64,000 nucleotides of DNA from an uncultured Adlercreutzia sp. (GTDB lineage Bacteria > Actinomycetota > Coriobacteriia > Coriobacteriales > Eggerthellaceae): the NCBI GenBank assembly GCA_902478715.1, contig CABSMC010000001.1:1-64000 (forward strand), given 5' to 3'. The notes beneath the pieces are model-generated. The model did no database searches. It saw only the letters and a list, made by a program, of their open reading frames with translations, and was not told the DNA's origin. Shown one piece after another: positions 1 to 7,403 of the stretch. Numbering within the stretch: position 1 is the stretch's first letter; the number at the start of each line of letters is the position of its first letter. The position numbers and the translations under genes are program-made.

Positions 1-18
1 GATGTGTATAAGAGACAG
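1..18. other. Sequencing adapter remnant (Nextera mosaic end)
   Basis: These 18 bases equal the last 18 of the 19-base Tn5/Nextera mosaic-end sequence used in tagmentation libraries. They sit at the very edge of the window, and coding sequence in one frame begins immediately after. They are therefore read as untrimmed adapter at a contig end and not as genomic DNA. Confidence 0.93.
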
Positions 19-20
19 CG

Positions 21-1412
21 CCCGAGGAGAACGCCGTGTTCATGAACCTGCTCCTCGGCGCGAAGGACGCCATCCGCGGCGACGGCGAGTCTGTGAACAC
101 CCTCGTGCTTATCGCCAACAAGGCCACCGACCTGCCCTCGTGGCTTCTGCGCGGCAACCCCGATGTGCGCGTCATCACCCTGCCCAACCCCGATCGTCCG
201 GCCCGCGAGGCCTACCTGAGCCTCGCCTTCCCCGACCTGGCCGCATCTGAGCTCGCCCGCGCTCGCGAGAAGCTCGTCGACACCACCGACCGCATGCTGC
301 TCACCGAGCTGGACGAGCTGCGGCGCCTGTACGCCCGCGGCGGCACAGCGCCGGAGAACGTCACGGAGCTGGTGGACCTCTACAAATACGGCATCCGTGA
401 GAACCGCTGGAGCGCCATGATGGACAAGCTGCGCGACGACCCCGCGGCCGTCCTGCGCCGGCGCGTGAAGGGCCAAGAGCCCGCCATCGCCAAGATCGTC
501 TCGGTGCTCAAGCGCTCGGTGCTGGGCTTTTCCGGCATGCAGCACTCTTCGGGCACCAAGCCCAAAGGCGTGCTCTTCCTGGCCGGCCCCACGGGCACGG
601 GCAAGACGGAAATCGTGAAGGCGGTCACCGAGCTTCTGTTCGGCGACGAGCGCAGCTACCTGCGCTTCGACATGTCAGAGTACGCCGCCGACGCCTCCGA
701 CCAGAAGCTCTTTGGCGCGCCGCCGGGGTACGTGGGCTACGAGGCCGGCGGCCAGCTCACCAACGCCGTGCGCGCCAACCCCTTCTCGGTGCTTCTGTTC
801 GACGAGGTGGAGAAGGCGCACCCCTCCATCATGGACAAGTTCCTGCAAATCTTGGAAGACGGACGCATGACCGACGGCCAGGGCCAGACGGTGTACTTCG
901 GCGAGACCCTCATCTTTTTCACGAGCAACGTCGGCATCTCCGAAGAGCTGCTCGACGAGCACGGACGCACCATCGGCCGCCGCAACATCGTGCAGCCCGG
1001 CGAGCCCTACGACGTCATCTGCGCCCGGGTGCGTGAGGCCATGGCCACGCACTTTAAGCCCGAGGTCCTCAACCGCATCGGCGACAACATTGTCGTGTTC
1101 GACTACATCTCACCCGACGCGTCGCGCCTCATCCTGGAATCGCAGATTCAGAAGATCAACGGGAACGTGCGGAACCGCTGCGGTATTAGCATCGCCGTCG
1201 CCCAGGCCGTACTCGACCTTCTGGCCGAGCAGGCGCTCGCGCCCGAGGTGCGCGAGAACGGCGGCCGCGGCATCGGCAACCTGGTGGAAGATGCGTACCT
1301 GAACCCGCTTTCCACCTTCATCTTCGACGGGAACGTGGAAGCGGGCGAAGCCGTGGAAGCCATTGCCGGCACTGGCGGCATCACGTTCCAGAGGGCCGCT
1401 CATGGCCGCTAG
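21..1412 (+). CDS. ClpB/ClpA-like double AAA+ ATPase, 5'-truncated
   Basis: C-terminal part of a Clp/Hsp100-type AAA+ protein. The reading frame is open back to the adapter, so the real start is missing; the GTG at 36 is only the first possible start codon. Numbering from that codon, residues about 1-110 look like the end of a first AAA module (a sensor-like IANKATDLP segment, then NPDVRVITLPNPDR). The second module has Walker A GPTGTGKT (184-191), pore loop GYVG (231-234), Walker B VLLFDEVEKA (252-261), a sensor-1 FFTSN and a sensor-2-like GGRGIGN near the end, in ClpB D2 order. The stop lies inside the next gene's start region (11-nt overlap), so it is translationally coupled to a kinase. 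Unlike housekeeping ClpB it ends shortly after the small domain and lives in a signalling-type cluster, so disaggregase function should not be assumed. Confidence 0.85.
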   Translation, partial: PEENAVFMNLLLGAKDAIRGDGESVNTLVLIANKATDLPSWLLRGNPDVRVITLPNPDRPAREAYLSLAFPDLAASELARAREKLVDTTDRMLLTELDELRRLYARGGTAPENVTELVDLYKYGIRENRWSAMMDKLRDDPAAVLRRRVKGQEPAIAKIVSVLKRSVLGFSGMQHSSGTKPKGVLFLAGPTGTGKTEIVKAVTELLFGDERSYLRFDMSEYAADASDQKLFGAPPGYVGYEAGGQLTNAVRANPFSVLLFDEVEKAHPSIMDKFLQILEDGRMTDGQGQTVYFGETLIFFTSNVGISEELLDEHGRTIGRRNIVQPGEPYDVICARVREAMATHFKPEVLNRIGDNIVVFDYISPDASRLILESQIQKINGNVRNRCGISIAVAQAVLDLLAEQALAPEVRENGGRGIGNLVEDAYLNPLSTFIFDGNVEAGEAVEAIAGTGGITFQRAAHGR

Positions 1413-4305
1413 CGCGAACATCTCGCGAAAGCCGCGACGGGACGTGGCGCCCACCATCGTGGACGCCGCCCCTACGCTCGTGGACATAGACTCCACCGCC
1501 CCCGTCCTCTCGGGCGCCGACCTGCCCTTCCAGGGCGACAGCGACCGCGCCTTCACCCTGCACACTGCCGACGTCATCGGCGCCGGCGGCCAGGGCACCG
1601 TCGTGCGGGCCACCGATGAGGAGGGACACGTCTTCGCCGCGAAGATCGCCTATCAGCCCCATGCCGTGCGCGACCGCCTGGCGCGCCGGACGGTGCTCGC
1701 CTACCTGCGCCGCCTCATGGCCGACCATCCCCTGGGCGAGAATCATTTCCGTGAGACGCACCTCATGCCGATGTATGCCACGGGCCAGATCAGCGATAGC
1801 GTGCCGGGGCTCGGCGAGTCCACCTACGACGTGGCCGTCATGCCCCTTTGCGACGATGCCTTCGCCCGCGGCGGCGCCTCCTTCGAAGAGCTGCGCGACA
1901 CCGTCATTCCGCAGGCCGCCTGCGCGCTGCACCTTTTGCATGACGAGGGCATCGTGCATCGCGACGTGAAGCCGAAGAACCTCTACCTTTTGGAAGGGGA
2001 GGTGGTCCTGGGCGACTTCGGCATCTCCTCGGTGCTGGAAGAGGGCCGCGACACCGGCGCCACCAAGGTGGACCGCCGCACGCCCGGCTACTCGCCCCAT
2101 TCCTCGGTGGTGCAGCGCGAAAACGACTGGTACGCGCTGGGCTACACCATCTGGACGCTGTACAACGGCGGCCGCCACCCCCACCAGACGCTCATCGACG
2201 GCGACGACTTGTCGGCGGTGCTCGCCGGAGGGCGCCCCGTGCCCTTCGAGGCCCGCGCGCCCGAGCACGAGACCCTGGGGCAGCTTATCTACGGGCTCAC
2301 CTACGCCCATTCCCAGGGGCGCCTCGGCTACGACGACATCCAGCGCTGGCTGGCCGACCCGGGCGCGTTCCGCTACCGCGACCCGTTGGACGCCGCCGCC
2401 ATGGCGGGGCCGGCGGGCTACCAGTTCGAAGGCGAAATGTACGAGAGCCGCGCCACCCTGGTCACGGCGCTGGCGGAAAACTGGCAGCGCGCGAAGCGGC
2501 ACCTGTACACCCACGGCTTGGAAGACTACTTCCGCAAGCTCGGCGAGACCGACCTGGCCGTGGCCTTGAACGACATCACCGACCGCGACCCGGACACGCT
2601 GCCCGACGACGAGGACGGCGACGAGGACCTGGGGCTCTCCCGCGCGCTCTCGCTCATCGACCCGACCCGCAGCGCGGTCTTCTGGAAGGGGGAAGCCGTC
2701 GTGCCCGGGGCCGAGGCCGTGGACGCACTCTTCGCCCGAGCTGCGGCCACACCGCTCGGCTTCTACCGCCTTGTGGCCGACGAGGAGGCGGTGCGCGACC
2801 TTCTGGGCATCGTGGCCGTGGCCGGCTTTTCGGGCCCCGCGCGGGCCGGCCTGGCGTGGCTGCGCGAGCACGAGGACGCGAACACGGGTGAGAAGGTGGA
2901 CCGCGTGCTGGCGGTGCTGGAGGCCACGACGGCCGACAAGCAGGCCGTGCGCACCTTCGCCCTCCGCTACGGAAGCGACGGCTGGGCATTCTGGGTGCAG
3001 CGGAACCTGAAGTCCTACCACGGGCGCACCGGCGCCGGCGATAAGCTCATCCGGGCCGTGGGAGATGTGACCGCGAACGCCTCCGCGCCCCTGGCCGCCA
3101 CCGTCGAGGCCCGCACGCGCCTGGTTCAGCGCGCCGACGATATGGCCGCCCACACCGAGGCGAGCCCGCACATCCACCACTTCGGCATCGTCCGCGAGAG
3201 CGAGACGGTGGTGCCCGCCACCGCCGCCGGCTACTTCACCGCCGAGCTGTTCGGCCGCCCCGTGCCCCGGGGCTTCGTCACCGAGCTCATGGAAGCCTCC
3301 GCTGCCGATAAGGCCGCCGTGACCGAGGCCCGCAAGCATCTGCGCGGCGCCCGCGCCGGTGCCGTCGCCGAAGACGCCGCCGCAGCTCTGGAAGAAGCCG
3401 CCTCCCAGATAGACGCGCTGGCCGACGCCGAGGGCAAACACGCCCCGGTGGACGGCCTTTCCAAACCCGCCTTCTTCGGGCGGCTCGTCCTCGCGATCGC
3501 CTTCGTCCTTCTGGTGTGCTTCGTCACGCCCCGCTTCACCTTCGGAAGCTGGCGGAACGGCGTCGTGAACGCCGGCGAGCCGCTTGCCACAGCGGCCACG
3601 GTGCTCATCTCCCCCACCGGCATGGGGGAAGGCTCGGTGTACCCGGATGCGCTGTGGGACATCTCGGCGGTGCCCACGGCCACCTTCACCGGCGCGGCAC
3701 TTCTGGGCTTTCTGGCGGCGGCCGCCACGGTGCTCGCCCCCAAGTTCGCCAGCGCCGCCTTCGCCATCCGCGGCGTGCGCACCCGCGGGCAGACGCGCCG
3801 GCGCGCCACGGCCCTGCGCAAGGAGGCGGCCCGCATTGCGGAAGGCGGCGGCGAGGCCACCTGCTGGATCACCGGCGACGAGGAAGGGCCTGTCCCCGTG
3901 GCCCGCGACACAAGCGCCTTCATCGCGAAGACCCGGGCGCGCCGGCACCCCGAGGCCACCGCCACGATCCTTTCCAAGGGGCTTTTCTGGGGCGGGGCGC
4001 TCATCGCGGCGGCCGGCGTCACCGTCGTCACCGCCTCGGGGCTGGGATACGACGCTTGGGCCGACCTGGCCAGCGAGACCGGCTGGAACTTCTTGCAGGA
4101 CCAGCTCATCTGGGGCATCGCCTACTGCGGCCTGGCCGCCCTCTCCTTCGCCGTCATCGCCATCGCGCGGCGTGAGCATCCCACCATGGTCACGCTGACG
4201 CTTCTGACCATCGCCTGCGTCATCCCCTTCCTTGTCCTGTTCGCAGGCACCATCGGCATCTTCATCGTCGTCCTGTACTTCATCTTCTCCCTTTTCCGCC
4301 GCTAG
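1402..4305 (+). CDS. Membrane-anchored serine/threonine protein kinase
   Basis: Hanks-type kinase of 967 residues if translation starts at the ATG at 1402, which overlaps the upstream ATPase by 11 nt; an earlier in-frame ATG at 1363 would lie deep inside that gene. The kinase core shows a glycine loop GAGGQGTV (60-67), ATP lysine in FAAKIAY (81), catalytic HRDVKPKN (186-193) and DFG (205-207), so it should be active. A long middle region (about 330-680) matches no domain I recognise. The C-terminal third has about five hydrophobic segments, ending in a very hydrophobic stretch and RR. The N-terminus carries two TxVD-like threonines (TIVD, TLVD) that could be phosphorylated docking sites; this is inference. 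It forms one unit with the AAA+ ATPase and the small membrane protein 9 nt downstream. Confidence 0.88.
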   Translation: MAASANISRKPRRDVAPTIVDAAPTLVDIDSTAPVLSGADLPFQGDSDRAFTLHTADVIGAGGQGTVVRATDEEGHVFAAKIAYQPHAVRDRLARRTVLAYLRRLMADHPLGENHFRETHLMPMYATGQISDSVPGLGESTYDVAVMPLCDDAFARGGASFEELRDTVIPQAACALHLLHDEGIVHRDVKPKNLYLLEGEVVLGDFGISSVLEEGRDTGATKVDRRTPGYSPHSSVVQRENDWYALGYTIWTLYNGGRHPHQTLIDGDDLSAVLAGGRPVPFEARAPEHETLGQLIYGLTYAHSQGRLGYDDIQRWLADPGAFRYRDPLDAAAMAGPAGYQFEGEMYESRATLVTALAENWQRAKRHLYTHGLEDYFRKLGETDLAVALNDITDRDPDTLPDDEDGDEDLGLSRALSLIDPTRSAVFWKGEAVVPGAEAVDALFARAAATPLGFYRLVADEEAVRDLLGIVAVAGFSGPARAGLAWLREHEDANTGEKVDRVLAVLEATTADKQAVRTFALRYGSDGWAFWVQRNLKSYHGRTGAGDKLIRAVGDVTANASAPLAATVEARTRLVQRADDMAAHTEASPHIHHFGIVRESETVVPATAAGYFTAELFGRPVPRGFVTELMEASAADKAAVTEARKHLRGARAGAVAEDAAAALEEAASQIDALADAEGKHAPVDGLSKPAFFGRLVLAIAFVLLVCFVTPRFTFGSWRNGVVNAGEPLATAATVLISPTGMGEGSVYPDALWDISAVPTATFTGAALLGFLAAAATVLAPKFASAAFAIRGVRTRGQTRRRATALRKEAARIAEGGGEATCWITGDEEGPVPVARDTSAFIAKTRARRHPEATATILSKGLFWGGALIAAAGVTVVTASGLGYDAWADLASETGWNFLQDQLIWGIAYCGLAALSFAVIAIARREHPTMVTLTLLTIACVIPFLVLFAGTIGIFIVVLYFIFSLFRR

Positions 4306-4314
4306 GAGCGCCTT

Positions 4315-4710
4315 ATGAGCACCGACATCCCCCAACCCGCCGAAACCTCCGACGTAAGCTCTGCCGCTTCCCTGGCCACCCTGGTGCGCCGTCGCCAGAA
4401 CCTGCAGATCCTCGCCACCCTCGCCGTCCTCGTGGCGCTTGTGCTGCTGCTCAACCTCACACCGGTGCCGGGCTGGGTGTGCTCGTTCATCGGGCTGGAC
4501 CCCGAAACCCCCGCCGACCTTTTGGGCGAGGCCTACTGGGACGACTGCTTCGGCGGCCCTCTGGGCAATTTCGCCGCCGGCCCGCTCCCCCGCCCCGAGC
4601 ACCTAAGCTACGCCCCCGAGGCCGACCAGTTCCTCGCCGAGCTGGAAAAGCTCGCCGCCCAAGAAGAGGCCCTGGAAGCCGCAGAAGCAGAAGCCGAGCG
4701 GGCAGCATAG
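4315..4710 (+). CDS. Small single-pass membrane protein of the kinase cluster
   Basis: Protein of 131 residues starting 9 nt after the kinase stop, behind TAGGAG, so co-transcribed. Residues about 26-47 form one hydrophobic helix (ILATLAVLVALVLLLNLTP). After it comes an acidic segment with two cysteines, and the end is a Glu/Ala-rich helix likely to form a coiled coil. I recognise no family. The position suggests an accessory subunit or substrate of the membrane kinase; that is inference only. Confidence 0.7.
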   Translation: MSTDIPQPAETSDVSSAASLATLVRRRQNLQILATLAVLVALVLLLNLTPVPGWVCSFIGLDPETPADLLGEAYWDDCFGGPLGNFAAGPLPRPEHLSYAPEADQFLAELEKLAAQEEALEAAEAEAERAA

Positions 4711-4811
4711 ATACGAAGCGATAACCTCAATCCGCAGAAGTGCTTTGCGCAGATCGAGAAACAGGGAATATACCCCTTTACCGAGAGAACTAATCGAATT
4801 TCGACAATTGT

Positions 4812-5471
4812 TCAGTCTCCTTCAATATGGCTTTTCTTCCAGAGTTTGTAGTCAAGTCCGACGACCATCTTTACAGGAACTTCTACCATTATTCCTATCA
4901 AACCATTTAGTAGGGGAATGAATAGATTAGTAAACGCAAGAAGCATGAGAGCAATGCCTAAAATTCCCAAAAACCCTGCTTGAAGAAGCGCAGTCAGCCA
5001 TTCATCGGGCGCCGCCCTCAGCATTATCGCAGGAGCCCAATCCATAAGACAATAATACCCGAGTACAGCACTCAGCGGAGATGTCAAGAGTCTCCATCTT
5101 ATCTTATCTACAAAATCCTCGACGAAGCCTAAAACGCCTTTAGCAACCCTAGGAACCTCGAAACCAGAACTTTTCTCTGCTTCGTTGTACGAATCATAAG
5201 CAACGGCATCAAGGCAGCGCTCGAAGATGCTCTTCTTAGGAGGCTCATAGGAATAGTCAATATGCTCACGTGGAGCCTTACTTTTCAATGACCCATAAGC
5301 ATGATAAAGAGCATCCTGCTCTAGGCCGCTCATCGGCTTATCCAATTGATTGCGATAAGCCTCCTCAACTTCATCCGCGCTGTAGTTTCCTTTATATCTG
5401 TTAGAATCAAGGCCTAAACGATCTAGCCGCCTCTTGTCTTCAGAAGAGTATTCTCGGTATTCTCCCGACAT
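4812..5471 (-). CDS. Hypothetical membrane protein, low-GC
   Basis: Protein of 219 residues. I chose the ATG at 5471 because GGGAG lies 7 nt upstream; the frame extends further to 5525 without a better signal. The N-terminal 70 residues are charged and helical, with a J-domain-like run (YSADEVEEAYRNQLD) but no HPD motif, so it cannot be called a J protein. The C-terminal half has two or three membrane segments (around SAVLGYYCLMDWAPAIML and GFLGILGIALMLLAFTNLF). Its base composition is clearly AT-richer than the kinase cluster it faces, which suggests acquisition. Function unknown. Confidence 0.6.
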   Translation of the reverse strand: MSGEYREYSSEDKRRLDRLGLDSNRYKGNYSADEVEEAYRNQLDKPMSGLEQDALYHAYGSLKSKAPREHIDYSYEPPKKSIFERCLDAVAYDSYNEAEKSSGFEVPRVAKGVLGFVEDFVDKIRWRLLTSPLSAVLGYYCLMDWAPAIMLRAAPDEWLTALLQAGFLGILGIALMLLAFTNLFIPLLNGLIGIMVEVPVKMVVGLDYKLWKKSHIEGD

Positions 5472-5529
5472 GCCGTCTCCCTTCTCAACGTAATATGCGC
5501 CGTCGTCCCACCCACATGGCCACAAAAGC

Positions 5530-5565
5530 AGCGGCCCTCAGTCTGGCAACAAGCTGAGGGCCGCT
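5530..5565 (-). terminator. Rho-independent terminator between two minus-strand genes
   Basis: Perfect 12-bp stem (AGCGGCCCTCAG paired with CTGAGGGCCGCT) with a 12-nt loop. Read on the minus strand it is followed by GCTTTTG, so it would end transcription of the CFI-box-like gene lying just upstream on that strand. Confidence 0.75.
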
Positions 5566-5607
5566 CTTGGCAAAAGATGGCGGGCCAATTCCTTTTAAAG
5601 AGAACCG

Positions 5608-6129
5608 CTAAGCCGTCCGAGCAGAATACTGCGCAATTAAATCTCGAGAATATTGTTTGTACAACTGCCAGGCATCCAGCCGCCGACCTTGTTCGATCAT
5701 TTCGACACATGGAGCAACTAGCTCCTCGTAGATGGTCTGGTAGATGTCGAGACGGTTTGGCATGCTATCGATCCGATTTACCACCGACGGCGCAAAGGAG
5801 TAATACTGGGCAATGTCGCTCCTACCGCCGTCCTGCTCGCTAAGCCACTCATCCCGGAATCGACGCAATATGGTCAGCTCATAGCAATCGTCGTCTTTAC
5901 CCAGCGCATCCACGCAGGCAGATGTCAGAAAGCAGCCAGATCCAGAGCCGGCAGACCAAGGCTCGGCATCAGCGGGAGGGATATCACCGACAGAGAGCTG
6001 CCACGCTGCAGGCACCCAAGCGCGCATGCCACGATTCAAATCATTTCCGTACTCGTCAAGTTCAACCCAAATTCCCCAGGCTCCTTCACCGTCGGAATTC
6101 TGCCATCCATCGAACCTATAATAAGCCAT
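5608..6129 (-). CDS. CFI-box-like protein behind a poly-C promoter
   Basis: Protein of 173 residues from the ATG at 6129; a GTG at 6159 in frame is an alternative. The central segment CFLTSACVDALGK followed by CYELTILRRFRDEWL fits the CFI-box type of motif (Cys, aromatic, Ala/Cys-rich turn, then LRxFRD). This motif is found in many otherwise unrelated bacterial proteins, often as a C-terminal box; its molecular role is not established. The rest is Trp/Tyr-rich at the N-terminus and has no signal peptide. It lies in a lower-GC patch, ends before a strong terminator, and is preceded by a promoter containing a homopolymeric tract, so its expression may switch on and off. Confidence 0.65.
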   Translation of the reverse strand: MAYYRFDGWQNSDGEGAWGIWVELDEYGNDLNRGMRAWVPAAWQLSVGDIPPADAEPWSAGSGSGCFLTSACVDALGKDDDCYELTILRRFRDEWLSEQDGGRSDIAQYYSFAPSVVNRIDSMPNRLDIYQTIYEELVAPCVEMIEQGRRLDAWQLYKQYSRDLIAQYSARTA

Positions 6130-6172
6130 CCGAGCCACTATCCTTTCCTTTGCCGACACAAAAGACCAGGCA

Positions 6173-6203
6173 ATGATACCCCCCCCCCATGAACCTCTGT
6201 CAA
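6173..6203 (-). promoter_or_regulatory. Promoter with C10/G10 tract in the -35/-10 spacer
   Basis: On the minus strand a perfect -35 (TTGACA, 6203-6198) and a 5-of-6 -10 (TATCAT, 6178-6173) are separated by 19 nt, of which ten are a run of G. The spacing is two longer than optimal, so a change in tract length would alter promoter strength. The ATG of the downstream gene is about 44 nt past the -10. Confidence 0.65.
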
Positions 6204-6456
6204 TATGCCGCGCTGGCTCATCTGAGACGCGTAAGAGTCTGAGTCGAGCAAGAGTGCTCCCTTAGCTATTTCAGTCTCGATCCAGCACTATACGCTTCAG
6301 GACTCCCCGTATTCTCTGATTTGCGAGGCCTTATTGCGTGCTCTTCCCCGGATTGAGGAGCGAATGCTCGTCAAGTTGCCTTAGCGCGCAGCACCGTCGG
6401 CGCTAAAACACAAGCGGATCGTGCCGAGACATGCACGCACGAGAGGAGAAACGAGT

Positions 6457-6528
6457 ATGGTTATTCCCAGAGAACGTGAGCGGCGCATTGCAGCATTCAC
6501 CGCCCCTTACATGAAAGGATTCCGATGA
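6457..6528 (+). CDS. 23-codon upstream ORF overlapping the NUDIX-like gene
   Basis: Short ORF encoding an Arg-rich peptide (MVIPRERERR, ending YMKGFR). It has a strong Shine-Dalgarno (GAGGAG about 10 nt upstream). Its TGA overlaps the ATG of the next gene in an ATGA arrangement, typical of translational coupling. It may be a leader peptide, a small protein, or simply the device by which ribosomes are loaded on the downstream gene. The longer upstream stretch (6204-6456) shows no other gene. Confidence 0.45.
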   Translation: MVIPRERERRIAAFTAPYMKGFR

Positions 6529-7334
6529 GCTTATACTGGGACAGAGCGTCGCTTACCAACTTACCCTGGGAGACCGCTAGAGGCCACGGCCAGTTTTTAC
6601 CCATGAAAGGCAACTGGCGTTTCGAACTGGTGCCGAGCGGATTTTTGCCTGCATACACGGCAAACGCGAGGGATACCCGCGTCGAGGAGTTCGCGCATCG
6701 AGAGCACCCACTCCTCTTCAATGGCCCCACTCTTTGCCTTGAGGGCATCGATCCGAAGACGCGCGCTGTTTCAGTCTCGAAGGGTGAGTTCTATGACTTC
6801 CTCTACAGCAACATCCTCTCTCCCGTGCCGTTCGACTCAGATCGTGCCCCATCGGCCATCTTGGCATCGAGCATACTGCCGAACGCACTGGCAGTCTCGC
6901 TCCAGCTTATGGGACCAAGCGGAGAGCTTCTCATAACGTCGAGGTCTGATAAGTTGGCAGTTGGCCCCGGAGTCATGTCCACCACCGTCACGGGCAGCAT
7001 CGACCCCCACGACCTGCAAGGAGGCAACCCCTTCCTGTGCGGCGCAGCAAGAGAGCTCGAAGAGGAGATCGGCGTTTCGCTACCCTCAGATTCTTTGCAA
7101 TTCAGGGGCATAGCCATCGGCACCCGAAAGCTTCAAGTCGTCGGAATCGTCGATGCGGTATGCGACGATGAGCGATGGGCTGCCATAGTCCTTCATGCCA
7201 CGAGATCGGATGAGATCCGATCGTTTTCGATAATCGACAAAAGCTCGGTTGCCGCGCTGCTACGCCGAAAACGATTTACCGAAGCAGCGAGCATGCACTT
7301 ACTGCTCATAGCGCAGAGGTTAATCAATTATTAG
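6525..7334 (+). CDS. NUDIX-like domain protein
   Basis: Protein of 269 residues. A segment GAARELEEEIGVSLP at about 173-187 matches the core of the NUDIX box (RExxEExG), but the leading glycine and the glutamate before it (GX5E) are not in place, so the metal-binding site is incomplete or divergent. The flanking strands (ITSRSDKLAVGPGVMS before it, GIAIGTRKLQVVGIVDAV after it) fit a NUDIX fold. The N-terminal 120 residues match nothing I recognise. GC content is lower than in neighbouring core genes. It could be a diverged nucleotide hydrolase or a NUDIX-fold sensor; substrate unknown. Confidence 0.55.
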   Translation: MSLYWDRASLTNLPWETARGHGQFLPMKGNWRFELVPSGFLPAYTANARDTRVEEFAHREHPLLFNGPTLCLEGIDPKTRAVSVSKGEFYDFLYSNILSPVPFDSDRAPSAILASSILPNALAVSLQLMGPSGELLITSRSDKLAVGPGVMSTTVTGSIDPHDLQGGNPFLCGAARELEEEIGVSLPSDSLQFRGIAIGTRKLQVVGIVDAVCDDERWAAIVLHATRSDEIRSFSIIDKSSVAALLRRKRFTEAASMHLLLIAQRLINY

Positions 7335-7403
7335 CTTCAATCAGGCAGAGCATCAAACTGATTTCATAACTTCGTGTCCTCAGCAGGAAATAACCAACAA
7401 GCT

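Noticed and set aside
1381..4602. A 1073-codon open frame on the minus strand opposite the kinase
   Set aside because: High-GC antisense shadow: low-complexity Gly/Ala/His/Arg product, no ribosome site, while the plus strand has clear kinase motifs.
4812..5471. Calling the low-GC membrane protein a DnaJ-domain protein
   Set aside because: The helix pattern is suggestive, but the HPD motif needed for J-domain function is missing.
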